A DNA stretch of 64,000 bases from CAWELS01 sp964468205 (lineage in GTDB: Bacteria; Acidobacteriota; Terriglobia; Bryobacterales; Bryobacteraceae): positions 62,001 through 126,000 of the forward strand of contig CAYXVG010000002.1 of assembly GCA_964468205.1 (NCBI GenBank), written 5' to 3'. Position numbers and translations under genes: made by a program. This document shows, one piece after another, positions 27,366-36,491 of this stretch. Below the pieces are notes generated by a model that was not told where the DNA came from, did not search any database, and saw only the letters and a program-made list of their open reading frames with translations. Numbering within the stretch: position 1 is the stretch's first letter; each line of letters starts with the position of its first letter.

Positions 27366-28658
27366 CTAATCCCCATTTCGATTTTGCACAACCCGCCAAA
27401 CCATTCGAGAGCCTGGCGGAATCCGTAACTTCCCACCTTTAACATAAAAATGGGCTGCGCCGGGAACGTTCTCAAGGCCGGGCCGGGTGGTGATGGTGAC
27501 GCCACCGCGGGGGAAAAGCTCCGCCGGATCGAGGCGCGGGAGCCCTCCGCCGATGTAAGAGACGAAACGAACGAGTTCGGCCGTGAGTGGAGTTCGGTAG
27601 TTGTCAAAGGCGAGTTCGTCGAAGCGCAGAGACACGAGGAAGTAGGGCGCCCGGTGGCCGAGCTTCTCGAGGTGGAGCACGCGGCCAGATACTATCGCGC
27701 CCTCGGGAACGATGGTTTCGCGCCGCAGCCTGGCGTCTTTTACCAAGCGCGCCTGGACCTGATCGCCGCCCGCCGTGAGGCCGTCTTCGATGGGGGTCTC
27801 GAGCGCGAGGTGGAGTTCCAGGCCTTCGGGCAGGTCCAGTGTGCGGGGAGGCTCCTTCTGTTCGGCGGGTTCGGGCGGGGCGTCGAAGGAGAGAAACGAC
27901 TCGCCGGTGTACTGCCGGCAGCCGGAGAAGCGGATTTCGTTTCGGCTCTGGTCTCCGTTGAGGTGGGTGAGGGTGGTGACGCCGAGCTCCGGCAGCAGAA
28001 ACTCGGAATCGCCGATCTGGAATCGCTCGTACCAGAGTTCGGTTTCGACGGCCTGCAGTTTCAACTCGGGGGGAATCACGTCGGCATGCACCAACAGTTT
28101 GACCAGGTCGAGAGTTTCGGAGTCGACCCAGAAGGAGCCGTGATAGGCGACGATGGCCTCGACGTTCTCCATGGTGAGGGTGTAACCGCTGAGGTTCAGG
28201 GGGACGCGATAATCGAACCGCTCGCAGGTTCGCATCCCGAGGGTTTCCTGGCCGACATATTCATAACGGGCGGTGTTCGAGAGAAATACGGAGCGGGCGT
28301 GGCTGGCAAAGCTGCCGCTGCCGATGGCGCCGCTGGTGACGATTTCGCGAATGTCGGAGGAGCGGAACTCGCTTTCGCCGGGCCAGGAGAACATTTCGGC
28401 ACCGTTGACGAGGGCGACTTCGAGCCGGAGCGTATCGAGGAGCTTGAAGCGGCGGGCCGGCGCGGTGCGGCGGGAGCGCTCCACCGTCTGTATGCAGGTG
28501 TAGTCGGGCTGCCGGAGGAGGACCTGCTCCATTTTGACCTTGAGGCGGGCGAGCAGCAGGACCTCCGGCTCGAGCCCCGTGTCTTGCGGGATCTGCGGGA
28601 GCGCCGCGGCGGGGAGCAGACCGAGCGCCGCAAGGGCGCAGAGAGCCGCCGCGCGCAT
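27366..28658 (-). CDS. Secreted protein of unknown function
   Basis: 430 residues with a signal peptide (RAAALCALAALGLLPAAALP). I do not recognise the family. The first half (DYTCIQTVERSRR, FKLLDTLRLEVALVNGAEMFSWPG) resembles outer-membrane-lipoprotein-sorting-like beta folds of Acidobacteria. The last third (LDLPEGLELHLALETPIEDG, TIVPEGAIVSGRV) looks like the VirB10/TrbI-type domain that recurs in such proteins. An ATG 93 nt upstream would place a non-signal leader ahead of the signal and overlap the gene before. Probably co-transcribed with the GH88 gene, which starts at its stop. Confidence 0.7.
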   Translation of the reverse strand: MRAAALCALAALGLLPAAALPQIPQDTGLEPEVLLLARLKVKMEQVLLRQPDYTCIQTVERSRRTAPARRFKLLDTLRLEVALVNGAEMFSWPGESEFRSSDIREIVTSGAIGSGSFASHARSVFLSNTARYEYVGQETLGMRTCERFDYRVPLNLSGYTLTMENVEAIVAYHGSFWVDSETLDLVKLLVHADVIPPELKLQAVETELWYERFQIGDSEFLLPELGVTTLTHLNGDQSRNEIRFSGCRQYTGESFLSFDAPPEPAEQKEPPRTLDLPEGLELHLALETPIEDGLTAGGDQVQARLVKDARLRRETIVPEGAIVSGRVLHLEKLGHRAPYFLVSLRFDELAFDNYRTPLTAELVRFVSYIGGGLPRLDPAELFPRGGVTITTRPGLENVPGAAHFYVKGGKLRIPPGSRMVWRVVQNRNGD

Positions 28659-28693
28659 CCAGGCCGATCCGTGGTTTCGAGGTTGCACTCTTC

Positions 28694-29536
28694 TCACGCC
28701 CCCGCGGTTGACGTTTTGGCCAGCGGCGCCTCCTCTCCAAGCCAATCGCATGAAATGCCGGCGCGGCTGAGCGAAGTTTTCGCCATCACGACCAGGGATT
28801 CGGCGAGTTCGGGGTCGGCATGATACATTGCGGCCACCTGTTCCAAGAACTCGGCCCGGCTCCCGCTGTCGCGGGGCGGTTTCCAGGCCCGGGCCCCTCC
28901 TTTGAGGTAGGCGCGGACGGAGCGCTCGACGAGTTGTTCGACGAGGGGCGCGGCCCGTCCGGGCGACAAGCCGGCCCGCCGGAAGGACTGAACCGAGGCG
29001 GCAATCGACGGCAACAGGAGCCAGGTCGCGAAGCTGATTGCGGCGCCGCAGAGTCCGAGCGACCCTGGGGAGACCTCGGTGATTCGGCCGCCACCGCTCT
29101 CGACCAGGCGTTTCACGTTTTGTACCAGGGCGGGCGCTCCGTCAATGAGGAACCAGAGGCGCTGAGAATCGTCAAGCAGCTTCAAGGCGAGGGTTTGGGC
29201 TCCTCGTTGCTCGAGATCTCGCCGGGCGTGGCCGCCGGCATCCGAGCCGCAGAGCACGACCCGCTTTCGCCTCCAACAGATTCCGGCATCGGTCATTTCC
29301 CTGAGGGTGACGTCCAATTTGTAGGGTGGCGCGGAGATTATGAGGAAGCGGTTTCCGGCCAGCTCGGAATAGTCGTGGACAGGGAAGCCGGCGCGGCGGC
29401 TATTGACGAAACGGCTAGCCTGGCGGTAGGCACGCGCCTTGACGGGGCCCAGCCACTCGGGCAGGTTTGCGAGCCGGGTGAGGGGGCAGGCGCTAGCCTT
29501 CCCCTTCAGTACCAGTCCGAATTGCGGAGACTTCAT
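28694..29536 (-). CDS. Rossmann-like/DUF2520-type protein
   Basis: 280 residues. The layout resembles DUF2520 proteins (ProC/F420-reductase-like fold plus a helical C-terminal domain): FLIISAPPYKLDVTLREM as the Rossmann strand, VVLCGSDAGG, and a C-terminal helical segment AAISFATWLLLPSIAASVQ. The usual GxGxxG at the N-terminus is replaced by LVLKGKAS, so nucleotide binding may be lost. It overlaps the end of uvrB by 44 nt, which suggests either read-through translation or a later start that I could not find. Its function is unknown. Confidence 0.55.
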   Translation of the reverse strand: MKSPQFGLVLKGKASACPLTRLANLPEWLGPVKARAYRQASRFVNSRRAGFPVHDYSELAGNRFLIISAPPYKLDVTLREMTDAGICWRRKRVVLCGSDAGGHARRDLEQRGAQTLALKLLDDSQRLWFLIDGAPALVQNVKRLVESGGGRITEVSPGSLGLCGAAISFATWLLLPSIAASVQSFRRAGLSPGRAAPLVEQLVERSVRAYLKGGARAWKPPRDSGSRAEFLEQVAAMYHADPELAESLVVMAKTSLSRAGISCDWLGEEAPLAKTSTAGA

Positions 29537-31520
29537 CGAATACTCCCCGTTGCTTGATCGCCTTGATGCGATCGCGATACTGAGCGGCTTTTTCGAACTC
29601 GAAGGTCCTGGCCGCTTCCCGCATGTTTTCCTCGAGTTCGCCGAGGTAATGTCCGAGCTGTTCCGGCGTCAGCGAATCGATTTCATCTTCGTCGTCATCG
29701 AGGGGGACCGTCACGTAGTCGCCCTCGGCGACGGCGACGAGGCTCATGTCGATGGGTTTGATGATCGTCTGCGGGGTGATGCCGTTTTCTTCGTTGTAGG
29801 CGACCTGGGTGCGACGGCGGCGTTCGGTTTCGTCCATCGCCTGGCGCATGCTGCGGGTAATGACGTCGGCGTAGAGGACGGCGCGGCCATTGACGTTCCG
29901 GGCGGCCCGTCCCATGGTTTGGATGAGGGACCCGCCGGAGCGAAGGAAGCCTTCCTTGTCAGCGTCGAGAATCGCGACCAGCGAGACTTCCGGCAGGTCG
30001 AGGCCCTCACGCAGCAGGTTCACCCCGATCAACACATCGAACTCGCCGCGGCGCAGGTCGCGCAGGATTTTCACCCGGTCGAGGGTGCTGATCTCGGAGT
30101 GCAGGTATTGGCAGCGCACGCCGGCTTCGGAGTAGTACTCGGCGAGGTCCTCGGCCATGCGCTTGGTGAGGGTTGTGACGAGGACCCGCTCGTTCCTCTC
30201 CGAGCGGAGTCGGATTTCGTTCAACAGGTCGTCGACCTGACCCTTGACGGGGCGGACTTCCACCTCGGGATCGGTGAGTCCGGTGGGCCGGATGATCTGC
30301 TCAACGACCACGCCGGCGCTTTTGGTGAGCTCGTAGGGGCCGGGCGTGGCGGAGACGTAGATCACCTGATTGACACGGTTTTCGAACTCCTCGAAGGTCA
30401 GGGGTCGATTGTCGAGGGCGCTGGGGAGGCGGAAGCCGTGGGCGACGAGGTTTTCCTTCCGGGAGCGGTCGCCGTGATACATACCGTTGAGCTGGGGTAC
30501 GGTTTGATGGCTCTCGTCGATGAAGAGGAGGGAATCCTGGGGGAGGTAGTCGAGTAGGGTGGGAGGAGCTTCTCCCGGGAGCCGTCCGGAGAAGTGGCGG
30601 GAGTAGTTTTCGACGCCGTGGCAGTAGCCGATCTCCTTCATCATTTCGAGGTCAAACATGGTGCGCTGGTGCAGGCGCTGAGCCTCGATGAGCTTGCCCT
30701 CCTCTTCGAGGTGTTTCCGCCACCACTCGAGCTCATTGCGGATGCCGCGCATCGCCGCTTCCCTGGTTTCGTCGCTCATGACGTAGTGGGTTTTGGGGTA
30801 GATGGGCAGGCGGAGGTAGGTTTGGCGGACCTGGCCCGTGACTGGGTCGATTTGGCTAAGGTTGTCAATTTCGTCACCCCAGAGCTCGATCCGGTAGGCG
30901 TAGTCGTCGTAGGTGGGATAGAGTTCGATGACGTCGCCCCGGACGCGGAAGGCGCCGCGCCGGAGATCGCCGTCAATGCGCTCGTAAAGGATATCGACGA
31001 GGCGTCCGAGCAGCTTCTCCCGGGGAAACTGCTTGCCCTTTTCGAGCATCAGCAGCATGCCGTAGTAGGCGTCGGGGGAGCCGAGGCCGTAAATGCAGCT
31101 TACGCTGGCGACGATGACGCAGTCACGCCGCTCGAACAGAGACTTGGTGGCGGCCAGGCGTAGTTTGTCGAGTTCATCATTGATGGTGGCTTCTTTTTCG
31201 ATATAGACGTCGCTCGACGGAATATAGGCCTCCGGCTGGTAGTAATCATAGTAGCTTACAAAGTAGTCGACCGCGTTGTTCGGAAAAAATGACTTGAATT
31301 CGTGAAAAAGTTGCGCCGCTAGCGTCTTATTGTGAGCCAGGACGAGCGATGGACGGCCAAGCTTCTCGATCACCTTGGCCATGGTGAAGGTTTTGCCGGA
31401 GCCAGTGACGCCGAGCAGCACCTGGTGCCGTTCCCCATCGAGGAGGCCGCGGACCAGGCTGTCGATGGCCTGCTGCTGATCCCCCCGCGGCGAGTAGTCG
31501 ACTGCAAGCTGGAATCCCAC
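29493..31520 (-). CDS. uvrB: Excinuclease ABC subunit B
   Basis: 675 residues from a GTG that gives the family N-terminus GFQLAVDYSPRGDQQQAI. It has Walker A GVTGSGKTFT (about residues 37-46), the beta-hairpin region YYDYYQPEAYIP, the DEAD-like box FIDESH, helicase motifs V/VI (GVNLLREGLDLPEV, QTMGRAARN) and a C-terminal UVR motif (EENMREAARTFEFEKAAQYRDRI). It forms the UvrA2B2 damage-scanning complex of nucleotide excision repair and hands over to UvrC. An upstream in-frame ATG is less likely because it adds a tail absent from the family. Confidence 0.97.
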   Translation of the reverse strand: MGFQLAVDYSPRGDQQQAIDSLVRGLLDGERHQVLLGVTGSGKTFTMAKVIEKLGRPSLVLAHNKTLAAQLFHEFKSFFPNNAVDYFVSYYDYYQPEAYIPSSDVYIEKEATINDELDKLRLAATKSLFERRDCVIVASVSCIYGLGSPDAYYGMLLMLEKGKQFPREKLLGRLVDILYERIDGDLRRGAFRVRGDVIELYPTYDDYAYRIELWGDEIDNLSQIDPVTGQVRQTYLRLPIYPKTHYVMSDETREAAMRGIRNELEWWRKHLEEEGKLIEAQRLHQRTMFDLEMMKEIGYCHGVENYSRHFSGRLPGEAPPTLLDYLPQDSLLFIDESHQTVPQLNGMYHGDRSRKENLVAHGFRLPSALDNRPLTFEEFENRVNQVIYVSATPGPYELTKSAGVVVEQIIRPTGLTDPEVEVRPVKGQVDDLLNEIRLRSERNERVLVTTLTKRMAEDLAEYYSEAGVRCQYLHSEISTLDRVKILRDLRRGEFDVLIGVNLLREGLDLPEVSLVAILDADKEGFLRSGGSLIQTMGRAARNVNGRAVLYADVITRSMRQAMDETERRRRTQVAYNEENGITPQTIIKPIDMSLVAVAEGDYVTVPLDDDEDEIDSLTPEQLGHYLGELEENMREAARTFEFEKAAQYRDRIKAIKQRGVFDEVSAIRTGTEGEG

Positions 31521-31527
31521 TATTTCC

Positions 31528-31533
31528 AGTATA
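31528..31533 (-). promoter_or_regulatory. -10-like TATACT before uvrB
   Basis: On the minus strand TATACT ends 7 nt before the uvrB GTG. No good -35 hexamer at 16-18 nt. A leaderless start is likely. Confidence 0.45.
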
Positions 31534-31594
31534 GGTTTCCATGGATAGGACGCGAGTACTAGGGCGAACACCCGGCGTTGTTTTCAGCCCGCCG

Positions 31595-31623
31595 TTGTGG
31601 AACAATGCGGCGTATCGGAGAAT
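31595..31623 (+). promoter_or_regulatory. Candidate promoter TTGTGG-N17-GAGAAT of the propeller lipoprotein
   Basis: TTGTGG at 31595-31600, a 17-nt spacer, then GAGAAT at 31618-31623, which ends 7 nt before the ATG. Transcription would start at or next to the start codon. Confidence 0.5.
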
Positions 31624-31630
31624 AATTCCA

Positions 31631-32647
31631 ATGTCAAATCGAGCGCTGGCAAATCTGATGATGTTGTTTCTCGCGGCCTGTGGAGGAAGCGAACCGGACG
31701 CCGCGGAGTCCGCGCAGGGGGCGGAGATTGTCGCGGTGCACAAGAAGGCGGCGACGGTCAATTTCTACTCGCCGGCCGGCGACGTCCTGGCCACGGTTCC
31801 GGTGGGCAACCATCCGCACGAGATGGTGAAGTCGCCTGACGGAAAGCTGCTGTATGTGAGCGACAACGGCGTGCTGTGGATGACGGAGGACGCGCAGGGG
31901 TGGAACACGATCTCGATTATCGATCTCGTCTCGCGGACGAAAGCCGGAGTCATCGACCTCGGCGAGTACCGCCGCCCGCACGGCCTCGACGTCGTGCCTT
32001 CGACGGGCCATCTTGTGAGCACCGTGGAGAACCCGGACGGTTTGCTCCTGGTGGATCCGGTGGGTAGGAAAGTGTTGCGGTACTACGAAACCCAGGGCGA
32101 GGCGCCGCACATGGTGAAGCTCGGCCCCAAGGGGGAGTGGGCGTACGTGAGCAACACCGGCTCCGACACGGTGGCGGCGATTCACCTGGAGACGGGCGAG
32201 ACGAAGCTCATTCCGGTTGGCGGGCGCCCGCAGGGGGCGGCGCTGTCGCTCGATGGGAAACTGCTTTACGTGACGAACTCGGACGGCAACAAGATTTCGA
32301 TCATCAATACGGAGACGAAAGAAGTGACCGGCGAGATCGCGACGGGACAAGGCCCGGGGCGGATCGCGTTGACGCCGGACGGCGCGCAGCTCGTCTACAA
32401 CCTGCAGGAGGGTGAGGCGGCGGGGTTCGCCGACATTGCGACGGGGAAGCAGACCGACGTGGTAAAGCTGGAAGGGCCACCGTTATCGCTGCATCTTTCC
32501 GAGGATGGCTCGCTCGCGTATCTCGGCGTCCAGTCACTCGATAAGATTTTCGTCGTTTCGGTCGCGACGAAGGAGATCGTGAACGTGATCACGACGCCGC
32601 CTGACTCAGGCCCCGACCCGGCAATGGAGGTCGGCCTGCGACGGTAA
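31631..32647 (+). CDS. YncE-type beta-propeller lipoprotein
   Basis: 338 residues. A lipoprotein signal has the lipobox LAAC (MMLFLAACGG), then seven-bladed propeller repeats of the 40-residue YncE/PQQ type (GKLLYVSDNG, GEWAYVSNTGSDTVAAIHLETG, GKLLYVTNSDGNKISIINTET, and others). Likely tethered to the outer or inner membrane facing the periplasm. Possible roles are ligand or DNA binding or redox partner. Divergent from uvrB. Confidence 0.85.
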   Translation: MSNRALANLMMLFLAACGGSEPDAAESAQGAEIVAVHKKAATVNFYSPAGDVLATVPVGNHPHEMVKSPDGKLLYVSDNGVLWMTEDAQGWNTISIIDLVSRTKAGVIDLGEYRRPHGLDVVPSTGHLVSTVENPDGLLLVDPVGRKVLRYYETQGEAPHMVKLGPKGEWAYVSNTGSDTVAAIHLETGETKLIPVGGRPQGAALSLDGKLLYVTNSDGNKISIINTETKEVTGEIATGQGPGRIALTPDGAQLVYNLQEGEAAGFADIATGKQTDVVKLEGPPLSLHLSEDGSLAYLGVQSLDKIFVVSVATKEIVNVITTPPDSGPDPAMEVGLRR

Positions 32648-32682
32648 GGGGGGACAAGAGGCATGGAAATGGAGGCATTGAG

Positions 32683-33489
32683 ATGAATTGGATACGATTC
32701 GTAATCACGCCGCAGGAGGCCGTGTTTTCGCTGCCCGAAAGCGGGCGGACGGAGGCTTGGACGGCGGTTCCGCTGAAGGACTTTTTGGACATCATCGAGA
32801 AGTATTCGGGGGATCAGCTGCTCGTGGCGCTGCGGAACGCTAGCGTGATATCGCGAAGGGATGCAACTCCGACCGGGAGCGCGCGGGCCCCCATGCCGGA
32901 GTCGTTCACCGGGGTTGGGGCGGGCAAGATCGGCTTTTACTTCGAGAAAGGGACGGTGCAGAGGGGCGAGGTTGCCTTGACGAGCGACGCCATCGTTCAC
33001 CCCGGTGAGGGAGTGGATTTATTCCCCGAATTCGAGGTCGGACTTTGGGTGACAAGCGCGGCGAAAGCCGTGGCCGTCTTCCCTTGCATCGAGATGAAGT
33101 GGATCGAGGACGGGAAGACGAACAACTGTTTTCCCGGCGGGTTGAGAATGCCGGGAGAGTTCCTGGTACCGGTCGAAGGCGTGATCGACTCCGAGGATCT
33201 GGCTCTGAGCGCAACCCTCGAACGCGCGGATGGAACCGTGGCCTACGCGGAAAAGGACGCACCATTCTCGAAACTGTACAGCGCGGCTGAGATTGGGGAG
33301 TTGACCGGCGGCGTCAAAGCGGTGCTGCCTCACGCGGCAGGCCAGGGTTTCCTGCTTGCTTCCGGAGGCCTCGTGAAGCCGAAGGAGGCATCGGGGGACA
33401 AGATTTTCCTCGCGCCGGGCGACTCGATTGAGGTGACGCTGCGGGCCGGGGTGGAGACGGTGCAGTTCGCGCAGGAAGTAGCTAGTTGA
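32683..33489 (+). CDS. Protein of unknown function
   Basis: 268 residues, GGAGG 8 nt before the ATG, starting 35 nt after the propeller gene, so probably the same operon. I recognise no domain. There is no signal peptide or transmembrane segment. Mixed beta-rich sequence with many Gly and Val (FYFEKGTVQRGEVALTSDAIVHPGEG, FLVPVEGVIDSEDLALSATLERADG) suggests a beta-sandwich or cupin-like fold. Confidence 0.6.
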   Translation: MNWIRFVITPQEAVFSLPESGRTEAWTAVPLKDFLDIIEKYSGDQLLVALRNASVISRRDATPTGSARAPMPESFTGVGAGKIGFYFEKGTVQRGEVALTSDAIVHPGEGVDLFPEFEVGLWVTSAAKAVAVFPCIEMKWIEDGKTNNCFPGGLRMPGEFLVPVEGVIDSEDLALSATLERADGTVAYAEKDAPFSKLYSAAEIGELTGGVKAVLPHAAGQGFLLASGGLVKPKEASGDKIFLAPGDSIEVTLRAGVETVQFAQEVAS

Positions 33490-33522
33490 GAAGGGCCGGG
33501 GAGCGAAGGCCGGCCCCGCTCT

Positions 33523-34908
33523 TCAGACTTCGAGTTTCCAGGGGGCGCGGTAGTGGCGGGCCAGCATATTGTTTGCTTCCGGGTCGCCGGTGATCTGTTC
33601 GGCATCGCGGTCCCATCGAATACGGCGGCCGGTACGGAAAGCGATGACGCCGAGGTGGCAGGCAGTCACCGAGCGGTGGCCGATTTCGACGTCGGCGTTC
33701 GGGCGCTCCCGGGAGGCGATGGCGCGCAGCCAGTTTTCGAGGTGGATCTCCTGGACCGCCGGCTCCATGAACACGTAGTCGACCTGCTCGATATCACAAA
33801 GGGGCTTGGGCGAGCGGCGGGAGACGGCGCCGGAGGCGAGACGTTGGCGGTCGAAAGGAGACGGGGACTCGCTGGCGGAGCCGTGAAGCAGATTCTCGAT
33901 GCGGTCGATGTCAGGTTTTCCGCCGGCCATTTCCGGGATGATCTCAAAGCCGCGCCGGTCCAGCACCAGGGAGCCTTTCTCGCCGTGGAAGAGCATGCCA
34001 TAGGGGCGGTCCATGAAGGGGTGCGCGTTCGACTTCCGCATGGAGTAGCGCGCGATGAAGCCCGGGTACTCGAAGATGGTCTCGAAGGTGTCGGGCGTTT
34101 CGCGGTTGTCGTTGACGACGAATTTGCCGCCGTTGGAGGCGACGGCGAGCGGGGCGTCCACGCCCATAGCCATGTGAACGATGTCCATATGGTGGGCGCC
34201 CCAGTCGGTCATCATGCCGCCGGAGTAGTCCCAGAAATAGCGGTAGTTCCAGATGAAGCGGTTGCGGTTGTACGGGCGCATGGGGGCGGGGCCGAGATAG
34301 AGGTCCCAGTCGAGTCCGGGCGGCGGGGCTTCGTCGGGCGGATTGCCGATGCCCGTTGTTCCTTCGTTGGCGAAGTTCCAGCACTCCACCAGATGCACCT
34401 TGCCGAGGTGGCCGGCCTGGATCAGCTCCGCGACGCGGAGGAAGTGGGGCGAGGAGCGCTGCTGGCTGCCGGTTTGGACGATGCGGTTGTACTTGCGCGC
34501 GGCGGCGACCATCTTAGCGCCGTCGTCAATGGTGAGACTGAGAGGCTTTTCACAGTAGACGTCCTTGCCCGCCTTGCACGCCTCCACCGCGATGAGGGCA
34601 TGCCAGTGATCCGGGGTGGAGACGAACACAGCGTCGATGTCGCGGCGGTCGAGGATGCGCCGGAAATCCTGGTAGCCATCCTTGATTCCGTAATCGGCTT
34701 TCGTCTTGCCGACAAGCGGCTGGAAGACGTCGCACACGGCAGCGACTTCGAACTTCGGGTGGCGGGAGCAGATATCGACCTCGTAGCGGCCGCGGCCGCC
34801 GCAGCCGATCTGGCCGACGACCAAGCGGTCATTCGCTCCTTGCACGCTACCGACGAACGGGGCGGCGCCGACGGCGGTGGAGGTCCGGAAGAAGGTGCGG
34901 CGATTCAT
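33523..34908 (-). CDS. Gfo/Idh/MocA family oxidoreductase, Tat-exported (2)
   Basis: 461 residues from the ATG at 34908, which begins the twin-arginine signal NRRTFFRTSTAVGAAPF; a longer reading adds an unlikely 19-residue leader. NAD(P) loop VGQIGCGGRGRYE, then STPDHWHAL and YCEKPLSLTIDDG, as in the bacterial periplasmic glucose-fructose oxidoreductase-like group. It overlaps the TIM-barrel gene by 4 nt (ATGA), so both are translated together. Likely converts a keto- or aldo-sugar with a bound cofactor; the substrate is unknown. Confidence 0.9.
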   Translation of the reverse strand: MNRRTFFRTSTAVGAAPFVGSVQGANDRLVVGQIGCGGRGRYEVDICSRHPKFEVAAVCDVFQPLVGKTKADYGIKDGYQDFRRILDRRDIDAVFVSTPDHWHALIAVEACKAGKDVYCEKPLSLTIDDGAKMVAAARKYNRIVQTGSQQRSSPHFLRVAELIQAGHLGKVHLVECWNFANEGTTGIGNPPDEAPPPGLDWDLYLGPAPMRPYNRNRFIWNYRYFWDYSGGMMTDWGAHHMDIVHMAMGVDAPLAVASNGGKFVVNDNRETPDTFETIFEYPGFIARYSMRKSNAHPFMDRPYGMLFHGEKGSLVLDRRGFEIIPEMAGGKPDIDRIENLLHGSASESPSPFDRQRLASGAVSRRSPKPLCDIEQVDYVFMEPAVQEIHLENWLRAIASRERPNADVEIGHRSVTACHLGVIAFRTGRRIRWDRDAEQITGDPEANNMLARHYRAPWKLEV

Positions 34909-35723
34909 CGCAGTCCGGCCTCCTTCATGAGCCTGGCCGTCCCGGTATAGGCCTCGGTGACCCACTCGACGATCTTGTCCGGCTCGGGCGAGTATTCGAG
35001 CTCGATGGACAGGGCACCATCAAAACCCGTCTTCTTCAGGGCGTCGAGATACGGCGGGAAGTCCACCACGCCGCGGCCCGGCGGCAGATCGCCGTGGACC
35101 TGACCGTCGCAATCGGAGAAATGAACGTGGGCGATGCGATCCTTGATCGTGTCGATTTCGGCCGGGGCCGTACCAGCGAGGGCGAGGTGCGAAATATCGA
35201 GATTCGCCTTCACTGCCGGCTGGCCGACATCTTCGAGGAACTTCTTCATCCGCGCCAGGTTATTGATGAGCGAGAGCCGGAACGGCTCGAGTTCGATGGC
35301 GATATCGAGGCCGAGCGCGGCGGCGTAGCCGCCGAGGTAGTTTGTGTTCTCCACCGCCCATTTCCATTGGTCTTCCGGCTTGATCACTTCCTGCTGCCAG
35401 ACGTACTCGCCGAGAACCAACAGTAGATTGCGCGCGCCGAGCTCATAGCAGAAGTCGAGGTAGCTCTCGCAGCGGTCCACGTGGAAGTCGCGGACCGAGG
35501 GGTTGAAGTCGGCGATGCCGAGGGCGACGCAGCAGACGGAGATGATGGGGAGTTCGACTTCCCGGCAGGTATCGACGATGAGCTTCTTCTCGCGTACTTC
35601 GAGTTCGAGAGGGTCGGCGAAGATGTCGATGGTGTCGAAGCCGATCTCCTTGGTTTTGCGGATGCCATCCTCGACGCCAATGGGCGAGCCGAGCCAGGCG
35701 GAGTTGATCAGGCCGAGATTCAT
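34905..35723 (-). CDS. Sugar phosphate isomerase/epimerase family TIM barrel
   Basis: 272 residues, an AP-endonuclease-2/xylose-isomerase-like barrel with typical metal-site strands: IAIELEPF (Glu), VKANLDISHLALAG, RIAHVHFSDCDGQ and GALSIELEYS. AAGGAGG precedes the ATG. It is coupled to the Tat-exported oxidoreductase, a common pairing in myo-inositol or 3-keto-sugar catabolism. There is no export signal, so it acts in the cytoplasm. Substrate not determined. Confidence 0.88.
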   Translation of the reverse strand: MNLGLINSAWLGSPIGVEDGIRKTKEIGFDTIDIFADPLELEVREKKLIVDTCREVELPIISVCCVALGIADFNPSVRDFHVDRCESYLDFCYELGARNLLLVLGEYVWQQEVIKPEDQWKWAVENTNYLGGYAAALGLDIAIELEPFRLSLINNLARMKKFLEDVGQPAVKANLDISHLALAGTAPAEIDTIKDRIAHVHFSDCDGQVHGDLPPGRGVVDFPPYLDALKKTGFDGALSIELEYSPEPDKIVEWVTEAYTGTARLMKEAGLR

Positions 35724-35792
35724 GGCGGCGCCTCCTTAGAGACTCAGCTTATCAACCGGCGGGGCGTGGCGTGCGGAGTGACGGGCCGGGAC

Positions 35793-36338
35793 CTACAGGC
35801 CTGCCAAGAAGATCAGCAGTCCCTCGAATTCTCTTTTCGAGAACTGGTCGCCGCGGACGAGAATCGGGTGCGTTTGCGCGCCGGTGGGGTTGAGCTTCGC
35901 CCGCATTTCGGCCATGCTCCAGCGGCGGCCGATGCCTCCAAGCTGCTCGATGAAAGGGTATCCGGTGTCCATGCCGTCGTCGCCGTGGCAGCGGGCGCAG
36001 CGGGTGAGGAAGAGACCGCGGCCGAGTTCCCAGTCCGCTGCAAATGCGACCAGGCCGGCAGAGAAAGACGGGACTTTTGCACGCCGGCGAATGATTCCCT
36101 GCTCGTCGACGAGATAGAGCTTGCCGTCGCCGAGTTCCCGCATGGACACCGCCAGTCCACGATCGCCGAGATCCCGGATGGCAGGTTCCAGGGAGGGGCG
36201 CATAGCTTTCTTGTCCAGAACGATGGCGATCCGGCCGGGCGCCGCCCAGGTTTCGGGCGCGGGAGATCCGACATCCCGCTGTACAGCTCCGAAGCTTGTG
36301 AGCAGCGCGGCGATTGCGCTGAGACCGATCCATCGCAA
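35793..36338 (-). CDS. Cytochrome c family protein
   Basis: 181 residues with a short signal peptide (ending near FGAVQ). One heme c site CARCH is at about residues 112-116, with MRAKLNPTGA containing a possible Met axial ligand after it. The N-terminal half (IAIVLDKKAMRPSLEPAI, ISM-like ELGDGKLYLVDEQG) is not a standard cytochrome and may bind a partner. A periplasmic electron carrier, perhaps for the dehydrogenases nearby. Confidence 0.85.
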   Translation of the reverse strand: MRWIGLSAIAALLTSFGAVQRDVGSPAPETWAAPGRIAIVLDKKAMRPSLEPAIRDLGDRGLAVSMRELGDGKLYLVDEQGIIRRRAKVPSFSAGLVAFAADWELGRGLFLTRCARCHGDDGMDTGYPFIEQLGGIGRRWSMAEMRAKLNPTGAQTHPILVRGDQFSKREFEGLLIFLAGL

Positions 36339-36491
36339 AGCAATTTCAGTATATCGCCGGCGGTTCCCGGCATCCCGGCATCCCGGTATCCCGGCCGAGA
36401 AGCAGCAGACTTGGTTTTGATATTGTTTTATGATATCGATTTCTGATCACATGAACTGCAATTTTGCACTTGGACGGATTCTGGGACTCAG

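Noticed and set aside
33553..34950. Long plus-strand frame over the second Gfo/Idh gene
   Set aside because: Antisense shadow; the minus strand has the Tat signal and NAD(P) loop.
36368..36393. Three short CATCCCGG-type repeats upstream of padR
   Set aside because: Only 8-bp units, too short and too few to call a meaningful element.
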